Shown piece after piece: positions 8,294 to 17,609 of a DNA stretch of 64,000 nucleotides. The notes beneath the pieces are model-generated. The model saw only the letters and a program-made list of their open reading frames with translations, was not told the DNA's origin and searched no databases. Origin of the DNA: SLDF01 sp964537925. Lineage in GTDB: Bacteria; Bacteroidota; Bacteroidia; Chitinophagales; Saprospiraceae. The stretch is taken from positions 1,488,001 through 1,552,000 of the forward strand of contig CAZICV010000001.1 in the NCBI GenBank assembly GCA_964537925.1, given 5' to 3'. Position numbers and translations under genes: made by a program. Position 1 is the stretch's first letter, and every line of letters starts with the position of its first letter.

Positions 8294-9637
8294 ATGGCCA
8301 CCCCCAAATCGGTCGCTTTTCATACGCTGGGCTGCAAGCTCAACTACTCGGAGACCTCTTCGATCGGCCGTTTGTTCGAAGACCGGGGATATGATGTCGT
8401 TCCATTTGAACAGGGCGCCGATATCTATGTGATCAACACCTGCTCGGTGACCGATTTTGCCGACCGCAAGTGCCGCTATACTGTCCGCAACGCCCTCCGC
8501 CATGCCCCCGATGCGCGTGTCATCGTGATCGGTTGCTATGCGCAGCTCAAGCCGCGCGAGATAGCGGAGATACCAGGCGTGGACCTGGTGCTGGGCGCTT
8601 CGGAGAAATTCCGCATCCTGGACTTTGTCGATCAGTTGGAGAAGTCTCCGGGCAAGGGTATGGTCCAGGCGGGCCAGATCAGCGAGGCGACTACATTTAC
8701 GGGGAGTTTTTCTTTCGGCGACCGTACCCGTTCCTTTCTCAAGGTGCAGGACGGCTGCGACTACAAGTGCTCATTCTGCACGATACCGCAGGCGCGGGGC
8801 CGCAGCAGGTCCGATACACTCGACCAGGCGGTGGAGAATGCCCGCAGCATAGCGGCGATGGATGTCCGCGAGATCGTGCTGACCGGTGTCAACCTCGGTG
8901 ATTTCGGCAATGGTACGGAGGTCATCGAAGGGTTGAAGCCGCGCAAGGAAGCGCTTTTTGCGGACCTGGCGATGGCCCTGGACGAGATAGAAGGTATCGA
9001 CCGGTTCAGGATCTCTTCCATAGAGCCCAACCTGCTGACCGAGGAGATCATCCGTTTCGTCGCAGACAGCCGCCGCTTCGTACCGCATTTTCATGTGCCG
9101 CTGCAGTCGGGCAGCAACCGCATCCTCAGGGCGATGCGCCGGCGCTATGCACGGGAGCTCTATGCTGACCGCGTGGCCTGTATCCGTACGCATATGCCGC
9201 ATGCCTGCATTGGTGTAGATGTGATCGTCGGCTTCCCGGGAGAGACCGAGGCCGACTTCATGGAGACTTATGAGTTCCTGCATGCGCTGGATGTATCCTA
9301 CCTGCACGTATTCACATACTCTGAGCGGGCAGGCACTCCTGCAGCAGAGATGCCCGATCCGGTGCCGATGGGTATCCGCCGCGAGCGCAATGAGCGTCTG
9401 CGTATCCTGTCCGACAAGAAGAAGCGTGCCTTCTACGAGCGGTTTGCAGGTACTACGCGCGAGGTGCTTTTCGAACCGGGCCCTGAGCCCGGGCTGCTGA
9501 GCGGTTTCACCGACAACTACCTGAAGATCGAGATGCCCGGCCCGGCGAGCCTGATCAATACCATTCAACCCGTCCGGTTGCTCTCCGTCACACCGGAGAC
9601 CTTTTTCACGGCGATGCCCGCTGAGGTGACCGTATAG
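8294..9637 (+). CDS. mtaB: tRNA t6A37 methylthiotransferase
   Basis: A 447-residue radical-SAM enzyme that adds a methylthio group to N6-threonylcarbamoyladenosine at tRNA position 37. Order: N-terminal MTTase domain with three cluster cysteines (GCKLNYSE, INTCSVT, GCYAQ), radical-SAM domain with CDYKCSFC, then a C-terminal TRAM-like region that looks short. The sequence motifs (TLGCKLN, FCTIPQARGRSRS, VPLQSGSNRILRAMRR) fit MtaB rather than MiaB or RimO. The start at 8294 follows a consensus promoter. It precedes lgt by about 90 bases and may be read with it, though lgt has its own -7 match. Confidence 0.93.
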   Translation: MATPKSVAFHTLGCKLNYSETSSIGRLFEDRGYDVVPFEQGADIYVINTCSVTDFADRKCRYTVRNALRHAPDARVIVIGCYAQLKPREIAEIPGVDLVLGASEKFRILDFVDQLEKSPGKGMVQAGQISEATTFTGSFSFGDRTRSFLKVQDGCDYKCSFCTIPQARGRSRSDTLDQAVENARSIAAMDVREIVLTGVNLGDFGNGTEVIEGLKPRKEALFADLAMALDEIEGIDRFRISSIEPNLLTEEIIRFVADSRRFVPHFHVPLQSGSNRILRAMRRRYARELYADRVACIRTHMPHACIGVDVIVGFPGETEADFMETYEFLHALDVSYLHVFTYSERAGTPAAEMPDPVPMGIRRERNERLRILSDKKKRAFYERFAGTTREVLFEPGPEPGLLSGFTDNYLKIEMPGPASLINTIQPVRLLSVTPETFFTAMPAEVTV

Positions 9638-9697
9638 ACCCGCGCACGCAACACGGAGACCACGCCCGGAAGCACATTCAAGTGCTTGTTTTTCTTC

Positions 9698-9705
9698 TAT
9701 CTTTG
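9698..9705 (+). promoter_or_regulatory. -7 element upstream of lgt
   Basis: TATCTTTG, an exact TAnnTTTG match, 20 bases before the lgt ATG. No TTG at the usual spacing was found, so only the -7 half is supported. Confidence 0.45.
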
Positions 9706-9725
9706 TTTGCAAACCCACCCGCTGC

Positions 9726-10898
9726 ATGTACCCCGATCTTTCCTATATCCTGTACGATCTGTTTGGTGTCGGCCCGGACAACTGGGCCTCGGTCGTCAAG
9801 ACCTTCGGTCTCCTCCTGGCCCTGTCTTTCCTGGCTGCTGCCTGGTTGCTCACGCTTGAGATGAAACGCCTTGAGCAGGCCGGTATTTTCAAGCCGGTCA
9901 CCGTCAGGACAGTGGAAGGCGAGCAGCCGACCGGCAGCTATATAGCTATCCAGGCGCTGGTGGGCGCACTGATCGGGTACAAGCTGCTCTATGCCCTGCA
10001 GAACGGGGCCGCTTTCCGGGCGGATGCCGCTTCAGTGATCCTCTCTCCCGACGGCAGTATGGCTGGCGCCGTCCTCGGCGCAGCGCTGTACGGAGGCTAT
10101 CGCTACCTGCAGAAGAAAAGAAAGGCCCTGCCCAGGCCGGTAGAGCATGCCCGGCAGGTGAGGCCGTACGAGCTGGTCGGCGATATCACCATCGTCGCGG
10201 CCATAGCCGGTCTTGCAGGGGCCAAGCTATTTGCCATATTCGAGAGTGCAGCCAGTATCAAGGCTTTTTTCAGGGACCCGCTGGGCCAGTTGTTCTCCGG
10301 TAGCGGGCTGGCTATCTACGGAGGGCTGATCGTCGCCTTTTTTGCTGTCTATGCCTTCGTGAAGCGGCGCGGATTCCCCATGCTGCATATGATGGATGCG
10401 GCTGCTCCGCCCATGATCGTCGGTTATGCCGTAGGGCGGCTTGGCTGTCACTTCAGCGGGGACGGGGACTGGGGTATCGCCAATACAGCGGCCAAGCCGG
10501 GCTGGCTCAGCTGGCTTCCGGACGGCCTGTGGTCTTACTCATACCCGCACAATGTGCTCAACGAGGGGGTACCGATCCCCGGCTGTACGTTTCACCACTG
10601 CATGGAGCTTTCGCCCGGTGTATTTCCTACGCCGATCTATGAGACCGTACTGGCGCTGGGTATACTGGCCATATTGTGGGCGCTGCGCAGGCGGCTCACG
10701 GCATTCCCCGGCATGCTGTTTTTCCTGTACATGGTACTCAACGGGATCGAGCGGTTCTTCATAGAGAAGATCCGGGTCAACGAGAAGCTCAATGTCCTGG
10801 GCTGGGAAGCCACGCAGGCAGAGATCATCTCCGTACTGTTCGTGATCGTAGGTGTCGCAGGTATGTACTGGGCCAGGCAGCGGGCGCGAAAAGGCTGA
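9726..10898 (+). CDS. lgt: Prolipoprotein diacylglyceryl transferase
   Basis: A 390-residue multi-pass inner-membrane enzyme that transfers diacylglycerol from phosphatidylglycerol to the lipobox cysteine, the first step of lipoprotein maturation before LspA. The Lgt signature is GRLGCHFSGDGDWG, with the upstream GLAIYGGLIVAF segment. C-terminal PTPIYE and FFIEKIRVNE regions are also present. It is longer than E. coli Lgt because of an extra N-terminal membrane segment and a charged loop at about residues 120-150, as in many Bacteroidota. It is convergent with rfbA, 26 bases apart. Confidence 0.95.
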   Translation: MYPDLSYILYDLFGVGPDNWASVVKTFGLLLALSFLAAAWLLTLEMKRLEQAGIFKPVTVRTVEGEQPTGSYIAIQALVGALIGYKLLYALQNGAAFRADAASVILSPDGSMAGAVLGAALYGGYRYLQKKRKALPRPVEHARQVRPYELVGDITIVAAIAGLAGAKLFAIFESAASIKAFFRDPLGQLFSGSGLAIYGGLIVAFFAVYAFVKRRGFPMLHMMDAAAPPMIVGYAVGRLGCHFSGDGDWGIANTAAKPGWLSWLPDGLWSYSYPHNVLNEGVPIPGCTFHHCMELSPGVFPTPIYETVLALGILAILWALRRRLTAFPGMLFFLYMVLNGIERFFIEKIRVNEKLNVLGWEATQAEIISVLFVIVGVAGMYWARQRARKG

Positions 10899-10924
10899 TC
10901 GCGACCCGGTTCGGTTTATCTCGC

Positions 10925-11785
10925 TTACCGGATGATTCTTTCCAGGTAGACGCCGTAGCCGCTTTTTGCCAGGCTGTGCGCCAGGTTGCGCAACTGCGCC
11001 GCATCGATGAACCCCATCCGGTAGGCCACTTCTTCGATGCAGCCCACCTTCAGTCCCTGTCGTTTTTCGATCACCCGGACGAACTCGGTGGCGTCATGCA
11101 GCGAGTCGAAGGTACCTGTATCCAGCCAGGCCGTACCGCGGTCCATGACCTCTACGTGCAGCTTTCCCCTGCGCAGGTATTCGCGGTTTACATCGGTGAT
11201 CTCGTACTCGCCGCGGGCGCTGGGTTGCAGGTCCCGTGCGATCTGCAGCACTTCGTTGTCGTAGAAGTAAAGCCCCGGCACGGCGAAGTTGGATTTCGGC
11301 GCAGTAGGTTTTTCCTCTATGGAGACGGCTTTCATCTCTTCGTCGAATGCGACTACGCCGTAGCGCTCCGGATCGGCTACCTCGTAGGCAAACACGAGGC
11401 CCCCGTCGGGGTCTGTGCACATCTGCAGCATTTTGGACAGGCGTGAGCCGTAGAATATATTGTCGCCCAGGATCAGCGCCACCTTGTCGCTCCCGACGAA
11501 ATCCGCCCCGATCACAAAGGCCTGCGCCAGGCCGTTGGGCTTTTCCTGTACGGCGTATACGAAGCGGCAGCCGAGTTCGGCGCCGTCGCCCAGCAGTCTT
11601 TTGAACTGGTCCTGGTCCTCCGGCGTCGTGATGATCAGTATCTCGCGGATGCCCGCCAGCATCAGTATGGACAGCGGGTAGTAGATCATCGGTTTGTCGT
11701 AGACCGGTACCAGTTGTTTGGAGATACCCTTCGTGATGGGATAGAGCCGGGTGCCGGACCCGCCCGCTAGTATGATGCCTTTCAT
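10925..11785 (-). CDS. rfbA: Glucose-1-phosphate thymidylyltransferase
   Basis: A 286-residue nucleotidyltransferase that makes dTDP-glucose, the first step to dTDP-rhamnose and other deoxysugars. The N-terminal nucleotide loop is GGSGTRLYPIT. The family motifs PMIYYPLS, LGDNIFYG, FAYEVADPERYGVV and TAWLDTG are present, and the length is typical. The start overlaps the stop of rfbB by 4 bases, so the two are translationally coupled. It is the last gene of a minus-strand nucleotide-sugar cluster. The rfbC and rfbD genes that complete rhamnose synthesis are not in the window. Confidence 0.95.
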   Translation of the reverse strand: MKGIILAGGSGTRLYPITKGISKQLVPVYDKPMIYYPLSILMLAGIREILIITTPEDQDQFKRLLGDGAELGCRFVYAVQEKPNGLAQAFVIGADFVGSDKVALILGDNIFYGSRLSKMLQMCTDPDGGLVFAYEVADPERYGVVAFDEEMKAVSIEEKPTAPKSNFAVPGLYFYDNEVLQIARDLQPSARGEYEITDVNREYLRRGKLHVEVMDRGTAWLDTGTFDSLHDATEFVRVIEKRQGLKVGCIEEVAYRMGFIDAAQLRNLAHSLAKSGYGVYLERIIR

Positions 11786-12849
11786 CTGTGCACGTATTGC
11801 TGTTCGTAGTATTGTTGATAAGCGCCCGATGTGACGTGTTCGAGCCAGTCTTCGTTGGCCAGGTACCAGTCGATCGTCTTCGCCAGTCCCTGTTCAAATG
11901 TGAGGGAGGGCTTCCAGCCCAGCTCCCGGGCGATCTTCGATGCATCGATGGCATAGCGCAGATCGTGTCCTGCGCGGTCGGTCACATAGCTGATCAGCGA
12001 TCTTGAGCTGCCCGGCTCCTTGCCTGTACGGCTGTCCACCAGGTCGCAGAGTGTATGTACGAGGTCGATGTTGCGCCATTCGTTGTGCCCGCCGATATTG
12101 TAGGTCTCGCCGTCCTTCCCTTCGTGGAAGACCAGGTCCAGCGCCGTCACGTGATCCTCTACGTAGAGCCAGTCCCGGACATTCTCGCCCTTGCCGTAGA
12201 CGGGCAGCGGCTTGCCGGTGAGTATATTGCGTATGAATAGCGGTACCAGCTTTTCGGGAAACTGGTAGGGCCCGTAGTTGTTGGAGCAGTTGGTCACCAC
12301 GATCGGCAGGCCGTACGTATGCCCGAATGCCCGCACCAGGTGGTCCGAGGCCGCTTTGGAGGCAGAGTAGGGGCTGCGTGGGTCATAGGGCGTCTCTTCC
12401 GTGAAGTAGCCTTCGGCCCCCAGAGATCCGTATACTTCATCCGTACTGATATGGTGAAACCGCTTGCCCTCCGGGTCGTCTTTCCAGTGCTGGCGGCAGG
12501 CCAGCAGCAGGTTGGCCGTACCGGTCACATTGGTCCGGACAAAGACCAGCGGATCGCTGATGGACCGGTCCACATGGGATTCGGCTGCGCAATGCAGCAC
12601 ACCGTCGAAGCGGTACTCTCCGAAGAGCCGGGATACGAAGTCCAGGTCGGCGATATCCCCTTTGACGAATACATAGTTGTCTGCTTCCTCCAGGTCGGAC
12701 AGGTTCTCGAGGTTGCCCGCGTAGGTCAGCTCGTCCAGGTTGACGATCCGGTACTGCGGGTACCGCCGGACAAACCTGCGGACCAGGTGAGACCCTATGA
12801 ATCCGGCGCCTCCCGTGATGAGTATGGTTTTTTCAGATCGGCCTTGCAT
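11782..12849 (-). CDS. rfbB: dTDP-glucose 4,6-dehydratase
   Basis: A 355-residue extended short-chain dehydrogenase that converts dTDP-glucose to the 4-keto-6-deoxy sugar. NAD loop GGAGFIGSHL is near the N-terminus, STDEVYG lies in the active-site region, and the Tyr-x-x-x-Lys catalytic pair is in YSASKAA. Typical length. It sits between ugd and rfbA and overlaps rfbA by 4 bases, giving one operon for surface-sugar precursors. Confidence 0.95.
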   Translation of the reverse strand: MQGRSEKTILITGGAGFIGSHLVRRFVRRYPQYRIVNLDELTYAGNLENLSDLEEADNYVFVKGDIADLDFVSRLFGEYRFDGVLHCAAESHVDRSISDPLVFVRTNVTGTANLLLACRQHWKDDPEGKRFHHISTDEVYGSLGAEGYFTEETPYDPRSPYSASKAASDHLVRAFGHTYGLPIVVTNCSNNYGPYQFPEKLVPLFIRNILTGKPLPVYGKGENVRDWLYVEDHVTALDLVFHEGKDGETYNIGGHNEWRNIDLVHTLCDLVDSRTGKEPGSSRSLISYVTDRAGHDLRYAIDASKIARELGWKPSLTFEQGLAKTIDWYLANEDWLEHVTSGAYQQYYEQQYVHR

Positions 12850-12882
12850 GGCGTTGAGCTTTTTGACGGTTGGTCGTATACT

Positions 12883-14199
12883 TTATAGTTGCAGTGCTTC
12901 GCGGCCGATACTGCTGTAATAGAATCCCTGTTCTTCCATGCTGTCGAGGTCATACAGGTTGCGGCCGTCGAATATCACCGGCTGCTTCAGCAGTTGCTTC
13001 ATGACCTCGAAGCTGGGCGTACGGAATACGGCCCACTCCGTGACGATGGCCAGCGCATCGGCTCCGATCAGCGCCTCGTACTGGTCCTTGCACAGCGTGA
13101 TGCGGTCGCCGTAGATGCTGCGCACATGCTCCATTGCCTCCGGGTCGAAGGCCCGCACCGAAGCGCCTGCCGCGAGCAGGTCGTCGATGATGCTCAGCGC
13201 CGGGGCTTCGCGGATATCGTCGGTGTTGGGTTTGAATGCCAGTCCCCAGAGGCCGATGACTTTTCCCGTCACATCGCCGTCGAAGTATTGTATGATCTTC
13301 TCCGAGAGTTTCTTCTTCTGGATATCGTTGATCTTCATCACCGATTTCAGTATCCTGAAGTCATAGCGGTGTTCTTCCGCTGTTTTGGCCAGCGCCATCA
13401 CGTCTTTGGGGAAGCAGCTGCCGCCATAGCCTACGCCGGGGAAGAGGAATCGCTTGCCGATGCGGGTATCGCTGCCCATACCGATGCGGACCAGGTCCAC
13501 ATTGGCGCCGACCAGCTCGCAGAGGTTGGCGATCTCGTTCATGAAGCTGATCCGGGTGGCCAGGTAGGAGTTGGCCGCGTACTTGGTGAGCTCGGCAGAC
13601 CGCTCGTCCATCAGGATGATCGGGTTGCCCTGCCGTACGAAGGGATCATAGAGGCGTCTCATCAGCGTGCCTGCCCGCTCGGAGGAGGTGCCGATCACCA
13701 CGCGGTCCGGTTTGAGAAAATCGTCTACGGCTACGCCTTCGCGCAGGAACTCGGGGTTTGACACCACGTCGAAGAGGTCCTCGGAGAGGTTTTTCGCCAG
13801 GATCTGGTGCACTTTGTCGGACGTGCCTACCGGTACGGTACTTTTGTCCACGATCACCGTATACCGGGTGATGAGGCGGGACAGCTGATCGGCCACGCCG
13901 AGTATATAGGACAGGTCGGCCGAGCCGTCCTCGCCCGGGGGCGTGGGCAGCGCCAGGAATATGATCTCGGCGTGCTCGGTCGCTTCTTTCAGGTCTGTGG
14001 TGAAGTGCAGGCGGCCTTGCTTCGTGTTGCGGTCGAAGAGCAGTTCCAGGCCCGGTTCGTAGATGGTGATCTGTCCGGACTTCAGCTTCTCCACCTTTTT
14101 TTCATCGATATCGACACATACCACGGTATTGCCGGTTTCGGCAAAGCATGTCCCTGTGACCAGGCCTACGTATCCTGTGCCTACTACTGCGAGATTCAT
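12883..14199 (-). CDS. ugd: UDP-glucose 6-dehydrogenase
   Basis: A 438-residue enzyme oxidising UDP-glucose to UDP-glucuronate. NAD-binding GTGYVGLVTG is at the N-terminus. The catalytic cysteine is in GVGYGGSCFPKD, and GLAFKPNTDDIREAP lies in the C-terminal UDP-binding domain. I start at ATG 14199, because the in-frame extension to 14304 adds about 35 residues that do not resemble the family and run up to the glycosyltransferase stop. It lies between the glycosyltransferase and rfbB in a four-gene cluster. Confidence 0.93.
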   Translation of the reverse strand: MNLAVVGTGYVGLVTGTCFAETGNTVVCVDIDEKKVEKLKSGQITIYEPGLELLFDRNTKQGRLHFTTDLKEATEHAEIIFLALPTPPGEDGSADLSYILGVADQLSRLITRYTVIVDKSTVPVGTSDKVHQILAKNLSEDLFDVVSNPEFLREGVAVDDFLKPDRVVIGTSSERAGTLMRRLYDPFVRQGNPIILMDERSAELTKYAANSYLATRISFMNEIANLCELVGANVDLVRIGMGSDTRIGKRFLFPGVGYGGSCFPKDVMALAKTAEEHRYDFRILKSVMKINDIQKKKLSEKIIQYFDGDVTGKVIGLWGLAFKPNTDDIREAPALSIIDDLLAAGASVRAFDPEAMEHVRSIYGDRITLCKDQYEALIGADALAIVTEWAVFRTPSFEVMKQLLKQPVIFDGRNLYDLDSMEEQGFYYSSIGREALQL

Positions 14200-14255
14200 A
14201 GATTGTTTTTGTTTGAGTGCATTCCAAAAATAGAAAATTACTGATCCTCCTTGTA

Positions 14256-15386
14256 TCAGTCGCGATACAGTTCCTTTAATTGATCGTATATAGCGGCAGC
14301 ACAACTGTCCCAGCTGAAATCCTGCGCCCTGTCCAGTCCGCGGCCGATGAGCCGCTCCCGCAGCTCTTCTGTCGCCGCTACCTGCTGCATGGCCGTAGCT
14401 ATGGCGGTCACGCTGAAAGGGTCTACCAGCAGGGCTGCATCCCCCGCTATCTCCGCCATCGATGAGACATTGGAGGTGATCACCGGTACGCCCGCCTTGA
14501 AACCTTCCAGTACCGGCAGCCCGAATCCCTCGAGCAGCGACGGGTATACCAGGCAGAGTGCGCCGCCCATGAGCTGCACCAGCTGTGCAGCATCGACATG
14601 GCCGGTGAAGTGGATCGAGGAGCGGTACCTGGACCGCTCCAGCACCGAGCGGATCTCATCCGTCTGCCAGGCCATACGCCCGGCCAGTACCAGGTCGGCC
14701 TGGTCGCCGCTGTGGTCCCTGAATTGCTCATAGGCTTGCAGCAGGCGGTGTACGTTCTTGCGGGGGTGCAGTGCGCCGACAAACAGGAAGTACCTCCGCC
14801 CGTTGGCAAAAGAGACCTGTGCTTCACGTCGCGCATTTTCATCCAGCGGCCTGTACAGGTCCGAGCCGCCGTTGTAGATGACGCAGGTCCTGGCCGCAGC
14901 GCCGGGGCCTCCTGTCTCGGCTATATCTGCTGCCGTAGCGTGCGATATAGCTGCGATTCGGTCCGCCCGTTCGATAAAACGCGGCATATAGGTCCGGTAG
15001 TACCCAAGCTGCCCGGCAGGCATAGCCTCGGGGTAGTGCTTGTAGGCCAGGTCATGTATGGTGAGTAGCGTCTTGCCGGGATAGCGGAGCGAGCAGAACC
15101 CGTCCGGTGAGAAGAATACATCCGGCCGTATCCGCTTCAGCACGCGGGGCAGCGACCAGTCAAACCATATCCTGAAGAGCACAGGGTGCCTGGCCGGGGG
15201 GCACACATGCAGTGGCACTACATTGGGGCCGAAGACGAAAGAAGGGTCGAAGGGGCGATCAAAGAGGAAGTAGAACGTGTCATCGGGATGGTCGCGGACC
15301 AGCCTGCGGCAGACTTCGTACGTGTACCACCCGATACCTTCCAGTCGGTTCCGCAGCAGCATGCGCGTGTTGATCGCAATTTTCAA
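14256..15386 (-). CDS. Glycosyltransferase family 4-like
   Basis: A 376-residue GT-B-fold glycosyltransferase. The N-terminal domain begins KIAINTRMLL...GIGWYTYEV. The C-terminal donor-binding domain has FVGALHPRKN, the PSLLEGFGLPVLEGFKAGVPV region with the EGFGLPxLE acidic pair, and a DPFSV segment. It probably adds a sugar to a cell-envelope glycan, with donor unknown; its neighbours make dTDP-sugars and UDP-glucuronate. The start appears to be TTG at 15386, because a stop lies seven codons upstream and the sequence from that TTG fits the family N-terminus. It is the first gene of the cluster. Confidence 0.85.
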   Translation of the reverse strand: MKIAINTRMLLRNRLEGIGWYTYEVCRRLVRDHPDDTFYFLFDRPFDPSFVFGPNVVPLHVCPPARHPVLFRIWFDWSLPRVLKRIRPDVFFSPDGFCSLRYPGKTLLTIHDLAYKHYPEAMPAGQLGYYRTYMPRFIERADRIAAISHATAADIAETGGPGAAARTCVIYNGGSDLYRPLDENARREAQVSFANGRRYFLFVGALHPRKNVHRLLQAYEQFRDHSGDQADLVLAGRMAWQTDEIRSVLERSRYRSSIHFTGHVDAAQLVQLMGGALCLVYPSLLEGFGLPVLEGFKAGVPVITSNVSSMAEIAGDAALLVDPFSVTAIATAMQQVAATEELRERLIGRGLDRAQDFSWDSCAAAIYDQLKELYRD

Positions 15387-15439
15387 TATGGTATGGCTGT
15401 GAGGTTAGACGCGTAGACTCCGGGGAGCCTCCGGCCGGC

Positions 15440-15447
15440 CAAATATA
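15440..15447 (-). promoter_or_regulatory. -7 element of the sugar cluster
   Basis: On the minus strand this reads TATATTTG, an exact TAnnTTTG match, about 54 bases before the glycosyltransferase start. It lies back to back with the nadB promoter region. Confidence 0.45.
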
Positions 15448-15493
15448 AGGATATAATAATAACCCGGTCGCGGGGCAAATGGCTGAAATGGCG

Positions 15494-15501
15494 TAATTTT
15501 G
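15494..15501 (+). promoter_or_regulatory. -7 element upstream of nadB
   Basis: TAATTTTG, an exact TAnnTTTG match, 23 bases before the nadB GTG. No -33 TTG was found at the usual distance. Confidence 0.4.
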
Positions 15502-15524
15502 AGCACTCAAATAAAACAGGTGCT

Positions 15525-17129
15525 GTGATCAAAACAGACATTCTTGTGATCGGTTCCGGGGTAGCCGGGCTGACATTTGCGATCAAGATGGCGACCAAGC
15601 GGCCCAATCTGAAGATCACCGTACTCACCAAGTCGAGCCTGGATGAGAGCAATACACGCTATGCCCAGGGTGGGGTAGCCGCTGTATGGGACCTTTCGGT
15701 CGATTCCTTCCAGAAGCATATCAACGATACACTGGATGCAGGCGACGGCCTCTGCAATCCCAAGGTGGTCAACTTCGTGATCAAGGAGGGCCCTGCCCGC
15801 GTGCGCGAGCTGATCGAGTGGGGTACCCGCTTCGACCGGGAGGAGGCCGACAAGGACTATGATCTCGGCAGGGAGGGCGGGCACTCCGTCAACCGTATCC
15901 TGCACTACAAGGACCTCACAGGCTGGGAGATACAGCGTGCGCTGATCACCAAGGCCCGTCAGCTGCCCAATATCGATATCATCGAGAACTGCTTTGTGGT
16001 AGACCTGCTGACCCAGCACCACCTGGGCTATACCGTCACCAGGGTCACGCCCGATATCACCTGCTACGGCGCTTATATCCTCGACAAGGACAGCGGCGAG
16101 ATCAAGACCTGCCTGGCGCGGGTCACGATACTCTCCTCCGGCGGCGCGGGACAGGTCTACAAGAATACCACCAATCCCCTCGTGGCCTCCGGCGACGGTA
16201 TGGCGATGGTCTACCGCGCCAAGGGCCGGGTCGAGAACATGGAGTTTGTCCAGTTTCATCCCACAGCGCTGTTCAATCCTGCTGGAGAGAATCCCGACTT
16301 CCTCATCTCCGAGGCTGTGCGCGGCTATGGCGCTGTGCTGAAAAACCAGGACGACGAAGAGTTCATGCAGTTCTACGACGACCGCAAGTCGCTGGCCCCG
16401 CGGGATATCGTGGCCCGCGCCATCGACAACGAGATGAAGAAGAGCGGCCAGGACTTCATGTACCTGGACTGCAGGCACCTGGACCGGGACGGGTTCATCG
16501 CGCATTTTCCGACTATCTATGAGAAGTGCATGAGCCTGGGCATCGATCCCCTGCAGGAGAAGATCCCCGTAGTACCTGCCTGTCACTATATGTGCGGCGG
16601 CGTCAAGACCGACGATATCGGCCATACCTCCATACTCCGGCTCTATGCCTGCGGCGAGTGTACCAGTACCGGCCTGCACGGGGCCAACCGCCTCGCGTCC
16701 AACTCCCTGCTGGAGGCGATGGTCTATGCCCACCGTATTCACCTGGATGTGCTCAAGGTCATCGACGGCGTACAGTTCGTAGACGAGATACCGGCCTGGG
16801 ATGCCACCGGTACCACGGACCCCAAGGAAATGGTCCTCATCACCCAGAGCCTCAAGGAGCTCAAGGAGGTCATGAGCAGCTATGTGGGTATCGTGCGCTC
16901 CGATGTGCGTCTCAAGCGGGCCTATGACCGCCTCTACCTGCTCTACAAGGAGACCGAGGAGCTGTATATGAACAGTACCATCTCCCCCCAGCTCTGCGAG
17001 CTGCGCAACCTGCTCACCATCGCCTACCTGGTCACGAAGTCCGCCATGATGCGGCAGGAGAGCCGGGGTCTGCACTATACGACCGACTACCCGGAGAAGC
17101 ACAGCTTCACGGAGAACACGATCCTCTGA
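15525..17129 (+). CDS. nadB: L-aspartate oxidase
   Basis: A 534-residue FAD enzyme that oxidises L-aspartate to iminoaspartate in de novo NAD synthesis. Motifs: dinucleotide loop VIGSGVAGLTFAIK at the N-terminus, RYAQGGVAAVW, the HSVNRILHYKDLTGWEI region, SSGGAGQVYKNTTNP, FVQFHPTAL, CHYMCGGVKTD and GANRLASNSLLEAMVYA. The start is GTG. nadA and nadC are not nearby. Its stop codon abuts the stop of recX on the other strand, with no spacer between the two genes. Confidence 0.96.
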   Translation: MIKTDILVIGSGVAGLTFAIKMATKRPNLKITVLTKSSLDESNTRYAQGGVAAVWDLSVDSFQKHINDTLDAGDGLCNPKVVNFVIKEGPARVRELIEWGTRFDREEADKDYDLGREGGHSVNRILHYKDLTGWEIQRALITKARQLPNIDIIENCFVVDLLTQHHLGYTVTRVTPDITCYGAYILDKDSGEIKTCLARVTILSSGGAGQVYKNTTNPLVASGDGMAMVYRAKGRVENMEFVQFHPTALFNPAGENPDFLISEAVRGYGAVLKNQDDEEFMQFYDDRKSLAPRDIVARAIDNEMKKSGQDFMYLDCRHLDRDGFIAHFPTIYEKCMSLGIDPLQEKIPVVPACHYMCGGVKTDDIGHTSILRLYACGECTSTGLHGANRLASNSLLEAMVYAHRIHLDVLKVIDGVQFVDEIPAWDATGTTDPKEMVLITQSLKELKEVMSSYVGIVRSDVRLKRAYDRLYLLYKETEELYMNSTISPQLCELRNLLTIAYLVTKSAMMRQESRGLHYTTDYPEKHSFTENTIL

Positions 17130-17609
17130 TCAGGATAGCTCCTGCACGAGGCGGCCGGCCAAGGCGCTTTCGTATCCGCGGGAGGCGGCGTAGCGCAGCA
17201 GTTTGGCCCGGCGTACCGGCGGTGTATCCTTGCCCAGGGTCCGCGCCTTGTCCCGGAGCAGCTTGCGCAGCGCCTGCTCGTATTCCTCCTCTTCTATCAC
17301 TTTGAATCCTTCCCGGATGCAGTAGTCCGAGACCTGCTTCTGTGCCAGCGCTATGCGGATCTTGATCCGGCCCCATTGGTTGATCCTGAACTTGCCTGAT
17401 ACGAATGCTGCGGCGTACCGGCTTTCGTCGACGAAGCCTTCGGAGATCAGCTCCGACAGCACCTGGTCGGCCTCTTCGCCGCGCCACCCTCCGTCCGCCA
17501 GCTTTTGCAGCACTTCCTGCTGGCAGCGGTCCTGGGCTGCGCAGTAGCGCTGCATGGCTGCGAGGGCGTCGCTGTGCGTATAGTATCTTTTGGCCGGCTG
17601 GCGGATCAT
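17130..17609 (-). CDS. recX: RecX-family regulatory protein
   Basis: A 159-residue all-helical protein of the RecX family, which binds RecA filaments and limits their activity. Recognisable segments are LQKLADGGW, VLSELISEGFVDESRYAAAFVSGKF, and INQWGRIKIRIALAQKQVSDYCI. The start at 17609 overlaps the stop of the HAD gene by 4 bases, which suggests coupled translation and rules out the longer in-frame reading through the HAD gene. The pairing with a HAD hydrolase looks positional rather than functional. Confidence 0.88.
   Translation of the reverse strand: MIRQPAKRYYTHSDALAAMQRYCAAQDRCQQEVLQKLADGGWRGEEADQVLSELISEGFVDESRYAAAFVSGKFRINQWGRIKIRIALAQKQVSDYCIREGFKVIEEEEYEQALRKLLRDKARTLGKDTPPVRRAKLLRYAASRGYESALAGRLVQELS

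Noticed and set aside
15507..17102. A 531-residue open frame on the minus strand opposite nadB
   Set aside because: It is the shadow of nadB; it has no motifs, is rich in Gly/His/Leu/Asp from antisense codons, and nadB has every family motif.
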